Shown: in pieces, positions 8,068 through 17,570 of the stretch | Layout: every line of letters starts with the position of its first letter | Position numbering within the stretch: position 1 is the first letter of the stretch | DNA from: Bacteroidales bacterium | GTDB taxonomy: Bacteria > Bacteroidota > Bacteroidia > Bacteroidales > UBA932 | Assembly (NCBI GenBank): GCA_017509685.1 | Contig: JAFWPA010000020.1 | Coordinates: forward strand, 1-64,000 | DNA: 64,000 nucleotides | Reading direction: 5' to 3' | Translations under genes and position numbers: made by a program | The notes under the pieces: generated by a model | Databases searched by the model: none | What the model saw: the letters and a program-made list of their open reading frames with translations, nothing else | What the model was told of the DNA's origin: nothing

Positions 8068-9048
8068 ATGAACGAGAACGAGTTCGACGTTTTTATCAGC
8101 TATTCCAGAAAAGACTCGGAAATAGCCAATAGGATATATGATGCCCTGGAAGCAGAGGGCATCCATTGTTTTATCGACAAGGAAGGCATTTCCGGAGGGG
8201 CCGATTTCCCCACCGTCCTCTCGGAAGCCATCATGGGCGCCAAAGTGCTGCTGCTGGTGGCCAGTGAGAATTCCTATGCTTCTGAGTTTACGCAGAAGGA
8301 ACTCACCTTTGCCGTGAGCAACAAGGGCAGCCGCTTCATTTTTCCCGTCATCGTAGACGACAGCACCCTCCCCAAGAACCTGGAGTTCCTCTTGAGCAAT
8401 ATCAACTGGCGCACCCTTTCTTCCAAGTACCGCATCGAGAAGGAGATGGTGGACGACGTGAAGAAGAAGTTGGCCGATCCCACCGCCGGCATGACCCTCA
8501 AGCAGCGGGAGAAGAATACCGTGAAGTGGATGATGACCATCATCTTCATCATCATCGGCGCGGGTCTGGCCGCCCTGGGTTACTTCTACTGGCAGTCCAA
8601 CGCCGCCGAGGAAAAGGCCCAGGCCGACAGGAAGACCTGCTCTACCTGGCTCAAGAACGCCAACGCCCTGGTGTATACGGCCGACACTTTGCGGAATCAC
8701 CGTACCCATGTTGCGGAAACGTTCGACCGCGAGATTGCCGCCCTGGACCAGGCCGAAGTACTGCTGGGCCGCGTGGATTCCCTGCGGGAGACGTATATGA
8801 ACGACGCCACCCACGCCTTCCAGTTCACCCAGTACACCACCGCCGCCACCCGTCGCGGCATTACGGAGCGCCGGGATTCCATGTTCGTGGAATGGAACAA
8901 GTATGCCCATGACAATTATGAGGACTATGAGTTCCTGGGCGACGATACCAGCCGCGACATTGCCCTGGACTATGTGGAGAAGGCGCTCATCCTGCATCCT
9001 GCCGATGTCTCGCTCCAATATATGAAAACAGATCTGACCAAAGAATAA
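8068..9048 (+). CDS. TIR-domain transmembrane protein
   Basis: 326 residues. Residues 5-135 are a TIR domain: FDVFISYSRKD at the start, box-2-like IDKEGISGGADF, and SEFTQKEL, where Glu78 sits at the position of the NADase glutamate. A single strong membrane helix spans about 151-175 (WMMTIIFIIIGAGLAALG), followed by a helical C-terminal region of about 150 residues that I do not recognise. The likely topology is cytoplasmic TIR and periplasmic tail. Bacterial TIRs act as NAD-consuming enzymes or scaffolds; which applies here is not visible. It is 2 nt from the next gene. Confidence 0.85.
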   Translation: MNENEFDVFISYSRKDSEIANRIYDALEAEGIHCFIDKEGISGGADFPTVLSEAIMGAKVLLLVASENSYASEFTQKELTFAVSNKGSRFIFPVIVDDSTLPKNLEFLLSNINWRTLSSKYRIEKEMVDDVKKKLADPTAGMTLKQREKNTVKWMMTIIFIIIGAGLAALGYFYWQSNAAEEKAQADRKTCSTWLKNANALVYTADTLRNHRTHVAETFDREIAALDQAEVLLGRVDSLRETYMNDATHAFQFTQYTTAATRRGITERRDSMFVEWNKYAHDNYEDYEFLGDDTSRDIALDYVEKALILHPADVSLQYMKTDLTKE

Positions 9049-9050
9049 TT

Positions 9051-11390
9051 ATGAAAAAGCTATTGACCTTGCTCTGCCTGCTGGTGCTGGCAGCGCCGCT
9101 GTTCGCCCAGAACCCGGACTTCGAAAGGAAGTATCAGGTGGCGCAGGACCTGTACAACAAGGGCCAGTACGAAAAGGCCCGTACCGCCATCAACAATACC
9201 CTGAAGAACCTGCCTTCGCTCTCCGGCAGCCAGATTCAGAAGGGAAAGAACCTGGCATCGCAGTGTGACCAGGCCATCGCCAACCGTGACAGACTGGATC
9301 TCGCCAGGACTACCCTGGAGATTCCTTTCGGCAGCGGAATCGACAGTATCGGCTTCGTAGCGGCCAAACCCCAATTGGTAAAGGCGGTCTCATCGGCCTC
9401 CTGGTGTAAGGTGGAGAAGGTGGAGAACGGCAATGTCTACATTCACGTGGACATGAACCCGGACAAGAAACTGTCCCGCCAGGCCACCATCACCATCTCC
9501 ATGGGCAAGATCAAGACCCGCAAGGCTACCGTCATCCAGGACGCCCGTCCGGAAACCGTGAAGCAGGTGTCCATCCGCACCAAGCCGGACCGCGCCCGTC
9601 TCATCGTGGACGGCAGCATGCCCATCACAGGTTCCTGGGAAGGCAAGCTGGATTCCGGCCCGCACAAGATCCACGTGGAAAAGTCCGGCTATTTCTCCAG
9701 GGATACCGTCATCAACGTGGTGGACGACATGCGTGCAGACCAGAATATGGATATTGTCCTGCAGCTGGCTCCCTCCTTCGGCAAACTCAAAGTGGAAGTG
9801 CTTCCCCAGGAAGGCTTCAGCTTTGACGATCTCCGTCCGTATGAACTGATTGTGAACGGCCGTACCATCGAGAATTACAATTATTCTTACGACGACGACC
9901 GCGATATCGAACGTTACTTCCTGTATGAGGACGGCACCATTCCCGTGCCCCCGGGACTGCTTACCGTGGCTGCAACGGCCAAATCCTTTGAACAGGAGCG
10001 CCGGGACGTGCAGATTAAGGCCGGCGAGATCATTCCTCTTACCCTTGTGCTGAAGGCCAAATTCGGCCGCCTGAGTCTCATCGACACCGGCCAGGCCCGT
10101 AACGCCGTGGCTTCCATCGATGGTAAGCCCGCCGGCGCCGTCCAGGATATCACCAACTATCCGGTGAGCGTGGGTGAACACGCCATCACCCTGGAGAAAG
10201 AGGGCTTCCAGGCCGTAGAATCCTCCTATGTGGTGAACATCCATGAGAACGAGGACGTAATCCTGAACGTGGCCATGACGCGTTTCGTCCCTTATATCTT
10301 TGATTCCACACCGGCCGACGCCAAGGTGATCGTGGACGGCGAATACATTGGCAATACGCCCACCAAGCCTTATCTGCTGCGAGAGTCGGAGCCGGGCAAG
10401 ACCTTCCAGATTGAGATTATCAAGGACGGCTATCTGTCCGCCAAGGAGACGCTGGCTCCCGATTTCAAGAACTACAGCACGCAGACGAAGTCCTTCACCA
10501 TGCCCAAGACCAACCCGCTGAAGGTGACCACCGACGGCGTTGACCTGCAGCTCATCGTGAAGAACAGCCGCCACGGGGACACCACCTTCGTGGAAGGCGT
10601 CACCATTCCGGCCGAGGTCGCCCTCCCGCTGCGCGACAAACCTTATTATGTAGAGCTGCACCGCATTGGCCAGACGTATCCCGCCTACCGCGGCCGCCTC
10701 AAGTTCAACGACGCCTCCAAGACCAAGCATTACATCCAGTCCTGGTCCAAGACGGAACTGGTTCCGCTGGCGTTCTCCCTGAACTTCGTAGGCAGCCCCA
10801 ACCCCGTTTCCGTGGCTCCGGAGGGCCTTACGGCCAATAACTACAACCTGCTGGGTACGGTGAACCTGCTGCGTTTCCGCATCTTCCACGGCCTGTCCAC
10901 GTCGGTCCTCAAGGGTATGCTGTTCCTGCCTGTGTCTACGCCCAACTTCGCACCTACAGCCACCAGCGCAACAACAAAGACGCCCGAAATTGTCAACCCG
11001 GGCATCCTGCCGGCCGTCACCTGCCTGTTTCTGAACGCCGACCTCCGCATTGGCGGCGCCGTTCTGGACTATATGGACGTGGATTTCCTGGCCACCTATG
11101 CCTGGTATCCCACCTTCCTGAAGAAGTTCATCCCGTTCTCGCACATCTCCGGTCACGACGTATTTGTGGGCGCCGAAGTGTCCTCGCGCATCCCTTACTT
11201 TAACGTGAGCCTGCGCGTAGGTATGCAGATGTACCCGATGCTCACCGCCAACCTGTGCGACAACTCCATCACCTCCAACGAAACGGAAGCCAAGTTTACC
11301 TCGTCTCCGCTCAACATTCCCAATATGTTTGTCATCGGGGTGGAAATCGCCCTCTTCGGCAAGGGCAATTCCATCTGGAGAGTGTTCTAA
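9051..11390 (+). CDS. PEGA-domain protein with C-terminal membrane-barrel-like region
   Basis: 779 residues with a signal peptide (MKKLLTLLCLLVLAAPLFAQ). Residues 21-80 look TPR-like (QVAQDLYNKGQYEKARTAI). A BACON-like Ig domain follows (WCKVEKVENGNVYIHVDMNP, about 118-165), then three or four PEGA repeats carrying the VDG/TP signature (LIVDGSMPI, ASIDGKPAG, VIVDGEYIGNTP). The last 220 residues have alternating beta character and may sit in the outer membrane. PEGA domains are thought to bind cell-surface structures. It is cotranscribed with the TIR gene, so it may be its envelope partner; the function is unknown. Confidence 0.75.
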   Translation: MKKLLTLLCLLVLAAPLFAQNPDFERKYQVAQDLYNKGQYEKARTAINNTLKNLPSLSGSQIQKGKNLASQCDQAIANRDRLDLARTTLEIPFGSGIDSIGFVAAKPQLVKAVSSASWCKVEKVENGNVYIHVDMNPDKKLSRQATITISMGKIKTRKATVIQDARPETVKQVSIRTKPDRARLIVDGSMPITGSWEGKLDSGPHKIHVEKSGYFSRDTVINVVDDMRADQNMDIVLQLAPSFGKLKVEVLPQEGFSFDDLRPYELIVNGRTIENYNYSYDDDRDIERYFLYEDGTIPVPPGLLTVAATAKSFEQERRDVQIKAGEIIPLTLVLKAKFGRLSLIDTGQARNAVASIDGKPAGAVQDITNYPVSVGEHAITLEKEGFQAVESSYVVNIHENEDVILNVAMTRFVPYIFDSTPADAKVIVDGEYIGNTPTKPYLLRESEPGKTFQIEIIKDGYLSAKETLAPDFKNYSTQTKSFTMPKTNPLKVTTDGVDLQLIVKNSRHGDTTFVEGVTIPAEVALPLRDKPYYVELHRIGQTYPAYRGRLKFNDASKTKHYIQSWSKTELVPLAFSLNFVGSPNPVSVAPEGLTANNYNLLGTVNLLRFRIFHGLSTSVLKGMLFLPVSTPNFAPTATSATTKTPEIVNPGILPAVTCLFLNADLRIGGAVLDYMDVDFLATYAWYPTFLKKFIPFSHISGHDVFVGAEVSSRIPYFNVSLRVGMQMYPMLTANLCDNSITSNETEAKFTSSPLNIPNMFVIGVEIALFGKGNSIWRVF

Positions 11391-11393
11391 GCT

Positions 11394-13421
11394 TTATTTC
11401 CCCAGAATCTCCAGCGTGGTCTTGACCACAATCCAGTCATAGTGCTTGACTGGCTCGGAGAGTTCTTCATAAGGTACGATATCCGTGTGGGTCTTGAGGT
11501 CTTCCTGTTTCCTCGGTCCCACACGGTATCCGTTTATCTGGTGGGAGGCGCACCAGCGCAGGTGCTCGCCCACGGCCAGATAGTCCAGGATGGCCTCGGC
11601 CTGGGGGTCGTTGCCGGTAAAATGCTTTCCGTCCACCATTTCCAGAGGGATGTTGGCGGCGATGGAAGGATCCTTCCACAGACGGTCCGGGCACAGGTAG
11701 CTCTTGACACGCGTGTGGAAATGGTTGATGAAATCCTGCCCCATCTTGCGTTGGAGTTCCAGTTTCTTGGCCAGGTCGCTCACGGGTTTGGCCATGATCT
11801 GCTTCTCCCGTTCCTCCCAGGTGAGGGGAGAGCCCGAGGCGGCGGCGTAAGCCGCGTAAAAGGTCTGTGCGTCGGAGCGGAAATCGGCCCCGCTGATGTT
11901 GTTCCAGGTCCAGGTGCGCTCAATGTCGCCGATGGAGCGGATGACATTCTTGCCGCCGTAATTGGTGTTGAAGTAGCCAATGAGGTTCTGGTTGGCGGCC
12001 GGGTGGTCCAGTTTCACCACAATGATGAAATGGTCCATGCTTTCCCGGTTGCGGAAGGCGAATTCCAGGATGTCGAAGGTGTACTTGAGGTTCTCGGCGT
12101 CCGTGCCGATGTTGATGAATACATAGTTGAGGTCCTGGATCTGGCTGCCCAGCATCTTCCAGAAGGATTCCGTGCCCACGCTGTCCTTTACGAAGCTCAG
12201 GCGGCCGGGCTCCAGGCCGGGATGATCTACCCGGAACGCCCCCTCCTTGAGGTCCATGCGGGAATCCACCACCGTGCAGTGGAACTGGTTCAGTTTCTTG
12301 TCTTTGTCGGGGAAAGCGCCAAACTCGTACAGGAACGACACCATACCCTGTCCGGCCTCTCCGAAGCCGCATACCAGGGCGTCGAAACTGCCCTCCACGT
12401 ATCCCATGGGCTGTCCCAGGTTGTCCTTGGGGATGCTCATGAAGTGGATGGGATACAGTTCGTCGCGGCCTTTCAGGGCCTTGGTGGAGAGGAAGGAAGA
12501 GTCTATGATATGGACATGGTTGCTTTCAATGAGTTCCAGGCGAAGCGCCAGACCTTCCCGCTTGGCATGGCAGTAGATTTGGGCGGGGAAACGATACAGT
12601 TTCTGCAGCGCTTCCACATTGTCCGGATACCAGCCGGAAATGAGATAGATTACCGTCTGGGGTTTACGGGCCCAACGGTTCAGCATTCCCAGTCCCAGGT
12701 CCTTGAATAGGTCTTCCCCGGTGCACTGGTTCAAGGGTTTGCGGGCTTTGAGCACCACCACGTCCTTGCGGATTTCCTTCATGCGGACGCTTTGGTCAGA
12801 CCCGGCGCGCACGCCTTTGAAAATCTGGGTGAGGGACAGTTTATCCGGCAGAAGCTCCGGGGAAGGAAGGTCCACGAAGACCACCTTCTCGTCCTTGCCC
12901 AGGCTCTTGGCCAGCGCCATGGAATGGGGATTGATGCCCACGAAGATGTGGATGCCCCGGCCTTTCGCCTGCAGCCAGTTCCAGGCCAGCACCAGCCGGC
13001 TCATCAGCCGCCGGGCAAAGAAGTGCATCACCATGATGGACGTGGTCCAGATGCTGCACAGGTACAGGCCGATGAGAAGGATCATCCGGTTCTGGACCAG
13101 CAGAGGCTCCTCTGCGGACGCAGGATCCAGATAAAAGAGGTTCGTAAACCGGCCGTAGGTGGAATTCATCTTGAACAGGAACAGGTCCAGGGCGTTGGAA
13201 AGGGACATGAACAGGTTGGAGAACACGGCCTTGATACCTCCGATCCAGTACGCCGATGAATAAAATGCCGTGGACAGCAGCAGCAGGAGCGTGGCCGGAA
13301 GCCACAGCAGTTTGGGCTTGTTGCGGATGGTGAGTGCGGTGATGAAGAAATACGCCAGCATGAGCAGCAGAACGATGCCCGTGAATGCTGCAGGAGATAT
13401 ATTGTCCAAAAGGTTTGTCAT
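11394..13421 (-). CDS. Membrane protein with tandem Rossmann (TrkA-N-like) and RyR domains
   Basis: 675 residues. Three membrane helices lie in the first 135 residues. A Rossmann-like domain follows (IHIFVGINPHSMALAKSL, near 155) and a second one (ALVCGFGEAGQGMVSFLYE, near 350) with the GxGxxG pattern of TrkA-N/RCK NAD-binding domains. The last 65 residues are a clear RyR domain: AVGEHLRWCASHQINGYRVG, then THTDIVPYEELSEP. The design suggests a membrane protein gated or regulated by a nucleotide. It converges on the PEGA gene with a 3-bp gap. The minus-strand -7 box TAACTTTG is at 13444-13451. Confidence 0.75.
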   Translation of the reverse strand: MTNLLDNISPAAFTGIVLLLMLAYFFITALTIRNKPKLLWLPATLLLLLSTAFYSSAYWIGGIKAVFSNLFMSLSNALDLFLFKMNSTYGRFTNLFYLDPASAEEPLLVQNRMILLIGLYLCSIWTTSIMVMHFFARRLMSRLVLAWNWLQAKGRGIHIFVGINPHSMALAKSLGKDEKVVFVDLPSPELLPDKLSLTQIFKGVRAGSDQSVRMKEIRKDVVVLKARKPLNQCTGEDLFKDLGLGMLNRWARKPQTVIYLISGWYPDNVEALQKLYRFPAQIYCHAKREGLALRLELIESNHVHIIDSSFLSTKALKGRDELYPIHFMSIPKDNLGQPMGYVEGSFDALVCGFGEAGQGMVSFLYEFGAFPDKDKKLNQFHCTVVDSRMDLKEGAFRVDHPGLEPGRLSFVKDSVGTESFWKMLGSQIQDLNYVFINIGTDAENLKYTFDILEFAFRNRESMDHFIIVVKLDHPAANQNLIGYFNTNYGGKNVIRSIGDIERTWTWNNISGADFRSDAQTFYAAYAAASGSPLTWEEREKQIMAKPVSDLAKKLELQRKMGQDFINHFHTRVKSYLCPDRLWKDPSIAANIPLEMVDGKHFTGNDPQAEAILDYLAVGEHLRWCASHQINGYRVGPRKQEDLKTHTDIVPYEELSEPVKHYDWIVVKTTLEILGK

Positions 13422-13525
13422 AGCCTCAGTGTTTGTTTTCTCACAAAGTTAATAAAAAAATGACACTCCCTTGGCATAGCTTTTGAAATTTACCCCTGCC
13501 GGAAAAATATTAAATGTAGCATCAT

Positions 13526-14950
13526 ATGAAAAAAGGATTTATGACCATCTTACTCTCTGTCCTGGCAGGGGGACTTACCGCTTACGGCGTCGTGAGAGCC
13601 ACCGAGTCCCAACCAGTACAGAGTGCTCCCGCTACCATTGTCAAGGATGCCGCCGGGAACGCGGTGGAATACCGCACTGTCAATTTGGCAGAGACCGATT
13701 ATCCGGACTTCACCTATGCGGCCGAAAGCGCCGTGGAGGCCGTCGTATATGTAGAGGTGACGGTGCGTCAGCAGTACCAGTTGAACGACCCCTTCTTCCG
13801 TTTCTTCTTCGGCAATGAATACGGCCAGCCGCAGTCCCGCGAGCAGAAAGGCAGCGGCAGCGGTGTCATCATCCGTCCCGACGGCTATATCGTGACCAAC
13901 AACCACGTGGTGTCCGGCGCTACCAAGATTTCCGTTACGCTGAACAACAACCAGCAGTACGACGCCACCATCGTGGGCACGGACCCCGTGACCGACGTAG
14001 CCATCATCAAGGTGGACGCCTCGGACCTTCCCACCATTCCGCTGGGAGACAGTGACAAACTGCGCCTGGGAGAATGGGTGCTGGCCATCGGCTCCCCGCT
14101 GGGCGCCCAGCTGCGCAGCACCATCACCGCCGGTATCGTGAGCGCCAAGGGCCGTTCCATGCCGGACAATTCCGGTGAATTCAAGATTGAGTCCTTCATC
14201 CAGACCGACGCTGCCGTGAACCCCGGCAACTCCGGCGGCGCCCTGGTGAACAAGAAGGGTGAACTGGTGGGCATCAACACCGCCATCGTGTCCCAGACGG
14301 GCTCCTACACCGGCTATTCCTTCGCCGTGCCCGTGAACATCGTGAAGCGCGTGGCACAGGACCTGATGGACTTCGGCTCCGTGAAGCGCGCCGTCCTGGG
14401 CATTACCATGGGCACCGTGGATAAAAAGTTTGCCGACGAAATGAAACTTTCCGACGTATCCGGCGTATATATTAACGAGGTTTTGAAGGGCAGTGCTGCC
14501 GACAAGGCCGGTCTCAAGAAGAACGACGTCATCGTGGCCATTGACGGCCAGAAGATTACGGACGGTGCTTCCGTTCAGGCCAAGGTCAACAGCTATCATC
14601 CCGGCGACAAAGCCACCATCAGCATTATCCGCGACGGCAAGAAGCAGGACGTAAGCGTAACCTTCCAGAGCGCCAGCCTGCAGAACGGTGAAGCGGATGC
14701 CGATGGTTCCATTGCCTTCTACGGTGCAAGACTCAAGGCCGCCGAGCGCGGCGTGGAGATTGTTTCCCTTAGCAGTGGCAAGATGGCGGAAGCGGGCGCT
14801 CAGGTGGGCAGCATCATCCTCTACGTGAACGGGGAGTCCGTTTCAAAACCCGAAGATGTCGTAGCCAAGGCTAAGAAAGCATCCCGCGCCATTTACATCG
14901 AAGGCGTGGACCCGAACGGACGGACTTTCTACTTCGGCTTCGGCAGGTAA
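13526..14950 (+). CDS. htrA: HtrA/DegP-type periplasmic serine protease
   Basis: 474 residues: an N-terminal signal/anchor helix, a trypsin-like protease domain with triad His127 (TNNHVVSG), Asp157 (TDVAIIKVD) and Ser236 (NPGNSGGAL), then two PDZ domains (GVYINEVLKGSAADKAGLKK near 315 and a second in the last 80 residues). It degrades or refolds damaged envelope proteins. It lies upstream of rpoD on the same strand with a 26-nt gap, so it may share transcripts with it. Confidence 0.93.
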   Translation: MKKGFMTILLSVLAGGLTAYGVVRATESQPVQSAPATIVKDAAGNAVEYRTVNLAETDYPDFTYAAESAVEAVVYVEVTVRQQYQLNDPFFRFFFGNEYGQPQSREQKGSGSGVIIRPDGYIVTNNHVVSGATKISVTLNNNQQYDATIVGTDPVTDVAIIKVDASDLPTIPLGDSDKLRLGEWVLAIGSPLGAQLRSTITAGIVSAKGRSMPDNSGEFKIESFIQTDAAVNPGNSGGALVNKKGELVGINTAIVSQTGSYTGYSFAVPVNIVKRVAQDLMDFGSVKRAVLGITMGTVDKKFADEMKLSDVSGVYINEVLKGSAADKAGLKKNDVIVAIDGQKITDGASVQAKVNSYHPGDKATISIIRDGKKQDVSVTFQSASLQNGEADADGSIAFYGARLKAAERGVEIVSLSSGKMAEAGAQVGSIILYVNGESVSKPEDVVAKAKKASRAIYIEGVDPNGRTFYFGFGR

Positions 14951-14976
14951 GTAGAAAACCGTAACGTTTAAAGTAA

Positions 14977-15837
14977 ATGAGGCAATTAAAGATTACCAAG
15001 TCCATCACCAACCGCGAAAGCGCGTCGCTGGACAAGTACCTGCAGGAAATCGGCCGCGAAGAGCTGGTTACCCCGGACGAAGAAGTGGAACTGGCCCAGC
15101 GCATCCGCAAAGGAGACCAGGAAGCCCTTGAGAAACTCACCCGCGCCAACCTGCGCTTTGTGGTGTCCGTGGCCAAGCAGTACCAGAACCAGGGCCTCAG
15201 CCTTCCAGACCTGATCAACGAAGGCAACCTGGGACTGATCAAAGCCGCCGAGAAGTTCGATGAAACCCGTGGTTTCAAGTTCATCTCCTATGCGGTGTGG
15301 TGGATTCGCCAGAGCATTCTGCAGGCGCTCGCAGAGCAGAGCCGTATCGTCCGTCTGCCCCTGAACCAGGTGGGTTCCCTGAACAAGATCAACAAGGCCC
15401 TCACCCGCTTCGAGCAGGAAAACGAACGCCAGCCCACGAATGAGGAACTGTCGGAGATGATCGATGTCCCCAAGGACAAGATCTCGGATACCCTGCGTGT
15501 CGGCAGCCGCCACGTGAGCGTGGACGCCCCCTTCGTGGAAGGCGAGGACAACAGCCTGCTGGACGTCATCCCCAACGACGACTCCCCGTCCGCCGACCGC
15601 GGCCTGGTAAACGAAAGCCTCAACACGGAAATCGAGCGCGCCCTTAGCACCCTCACAGACCGTGAGCGTGAAATCATCAAGAGCTTCTTCGGCATCGGCT
15701 GCCAGGAAATGACCCTGGAAGAGATTGGCGAGCGTTTCGGCCTCACCCGTGAGCGCGTGCGCCAGATCAAGGAAAAGGCCATCCGCCGTCTCAAGAGCCC
15801 GTCCCGCAGCAAACTCCTTAAGAGCTACCTGGGATAA
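14977..15837 (+). CDS. rpoD: Primary RNA polymerase sigma factor, short Bacteroidota type
   Basis: 286 residues. It begins directly at region 1.2 ([20 protein letters not shown]), with no region 1.1, and has region 2 ([20 protein letters not shown]), region 3, and region 4.2 with the helix-turn-helix [20 protein letters not shown]. This is the architecture of the Bacteroidota primary sigma factor that reads TTG/TAnnTTTG promoters, which fits the promoters seen in this window. Its stop overlaps the argS start (TAATG). Confidence 0.95.
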   Translation: MRQLKITKSITNRESASLDKYLQEIGREELVTPDEEVELAQRIRKGDQEALEKLTRANLRFVVSVAKQYQNQGLSLPDLINEGNLGLIKAAEKFDETRGFKFISYAVWWIRQSILQALAEQSRIVRLPLNQVGSLNKINKALTRFEQENERQPTNEELSEMIDVPKDKISDTLRVGSRHVSVDAPFVEGEDNSLLDVIPNDDSPSADRGLVNESLNTEIERALSTLTDREREIIKSFFGIGCQEMTLEEIGERFGLTRERVRQIKEKAIRRLKSPSRSKLLKSYLG

Positions 15838-17567
15838 TGAGCGCAGAGAGCTTTATTCAGCAGAAGGCCGCAGCGGCCATTCAAGCTATTTACGGAACTG
15901 AAGTGGCGGAAACGTCACTTCAGGTTTCTGTTACCCGCAAGGAGTTCGAAGGGGATTATACCCTGGTCACTTTCCCCCTGCTCAAGATCACGCACCAGGC
16001 GCCCGACGCCACGGGCAACGCCATCGGCCAGTGGCTGGTGGACAACGTCCCGGAGATTGCCGCCTTCAACAGCGTAAAAGGTTTCCTGAACCTGTCCTTC
16101 TCCCCGGTTTACTGGAGCGAGAACCTGCAGGCCATGGCGGCCGATGACAACTTCGGCCAGCTGCCGGATACCGGCAAGCGCATCATGGTGGAATTCTCTT
16201 CCCCCAACACCAACAAGCCCCTGCACCTGGGCCATATCCGTAACAACCTGCTGGGAGACAGCGTGTCCCGCATCCTCAAGGCCTGTGGCAACACCGTGAT
16301 CAAGAGCACTATCGTGAACGACCGCGGCGTGCACATCTGCAAGAGCATGTACGCCTGGGAGAAGAAGTTCGACGGCGCTACGCCGGAGAGCACCGGCAAG
16401 AAGGGCGACCACCTGGTGGGAGACTGCTACGTGGCCTATGCCCAGATGGAAAAGGAGCACCCGGAGATTATTGACGAGGTGCACAAGATGCTGGTAGACT
16501 GGGAAGCCGGAGACCCGCATGTGCGGGAACTCTGGGCCATGATGAACGGCTGGGTGTATGCCGGTTTTGATGAGACTTATGCCGCCCTGGGCATCACCTT
16601 CGACCAGGTGGACCACGAGAGCGAAACCTACCTCCTGGGCAAGGAGCTGGTGCAGAAGGGCCTGGCCGAAGGCGTCTTCGTGAAGGACCCCGACGGCAGC
16701 GTGTGGTGTGACCTCACCGCCGACGGCCTGGACCGCAAGCTGGTGCTGCGCGGAGACGGCACGTCCGTCTACATCACACAGGACCTGGGTACCGCCGAGC
16801 GCCGCTTCGCCAACTTCAACCTGGATTCCCACGTGTACGTGGTGGGCAACGAACAAGACTATCATTTCCAGGTGCTCAAGCTCATCCTCAAGAAGCTGGG
16901 CTTTGACTGGGCGGACCAGATTTACCATCTCAGCTATGGCATGGTAGAGCTGCCGGAAGGCAAGATGAAGTCCCGCGAGGGCACGGTGGTAGACGCTGAC
17001 GACCTCATCCAGAGCATGTACGAGGAGGCCAAAAAGACCTCTGAGGAAAGCGGCAAGCTGGAAGACCTGTCGGCCGAAGAGAAAGACCGGCTGTACCATG
17101 TCATCGGCCTGGGCGCCCTGAAGTATTTCATCATCAAGGTGGATCCCAAGAAGACCATGCTGTTCAACCCCAAGGAGTCCATCGACTTCAACGGCAACAC
17201 CGGTCCCTTCATCCAGTACACCCACGCCCGTATCTGCAGCATCCTGCGCAAGGCCAGCGTACCTTTCGGCCCGGCCGATGTCAACGCCTCCGTGGAACCC
17301 TCGGCCAAAGAGATCCGCCTCACGCAGCTCCTGTCCCTGTATCCCGCCAAGGTGGCCGAAGCCGGCGCCGCACTGAGCCCCGCCGTCATCGCCAACTACG
17401 CCTACGACCTGGCCAAGGAGTTCAACCAGTATTACCACGAGACCCCCATCCTCAAGGAAGAGAATCAGGCCGTCCTGAAGTACCGCCTGGAACTCATCGC
17501 CGTGATGGCCCGTACCCTGCGCAGCGCCATGGCCCTGCTGGGTATCGAACTTCCGGACAGGATGTAG
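15837..17567 (+). CDS. argS: Arginyl-tRNA synthetase
   Basis: Class I synthetase of 576 residues that charges tRNA-Arg. The HIGH-like motif is in SSPNTNKPLHLGHIRNNLLG and the KMSKS-like motif in EGKMKSREGTVV. The N-terminal Add1 domain and the C-terminal anticodon-binding DALR domain (YDLAKEFNQYYHETPIL) are present. The start codon overlaps the rpoD stop by one base. Confidence 0.96.
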   Translation: MSAESFIQQKAAAAIQAIYGTEVAETSLQVSVTRKEFEGDYTLVTFPLLKITHQAPDATGNAIGQWLVDNVPEIAAFNSVKGFLNLSFSPVYWSENLQAMAADDNFGQLPDTGKRIMVEFSSPNTNKPLHLGHIRNNLLGDSVSRILKACGNTVIKSTIVNDRGVHICKSMYAWEKKFDGATPESTGKKGDHLVGDCYVAYAQMEKEHPEIIDEVHKMLVDWEAGDPHVRELWAMMNGWVYAGFDETYAALGITFDQVDHESETYLLGKELVQKGLAEGVFVKDPDGSVWCDLTADGLDRKLVLRGDGTSVYITQDLGTAERRFANFNLDSHVYVVGNEQDYHFQVLKLILKKLGFDWADQIYHLSYGMVELPEGKMKSREGTVVDADDLIQSMYEEAKKTSEESGKLEDLSAEEKDRLYHVIGLGALKYFIIKVDPKKTMLFNPKESIDFNGNTGPFIQYTHARICSILRKASVPFGPADVNASVEPSAKEIRLTQLLSLYPAKVAEAGAALSPAVIANYAYDLAKEFNQYYHETPILKEENQAVLKYRLELIAVMARTLRSAMALLGIELPDRM

Positions 17568-17570
17568 TCT

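Noticed and set aside
13441..13525. TTGGCA-type sigma70 promoter before htrA
   Set aside because: The E. coli-like boxes do not match the Bacteroidota consensus used elsewhere, and no TAnnTTTG box is evident, so I do not call a promoter.
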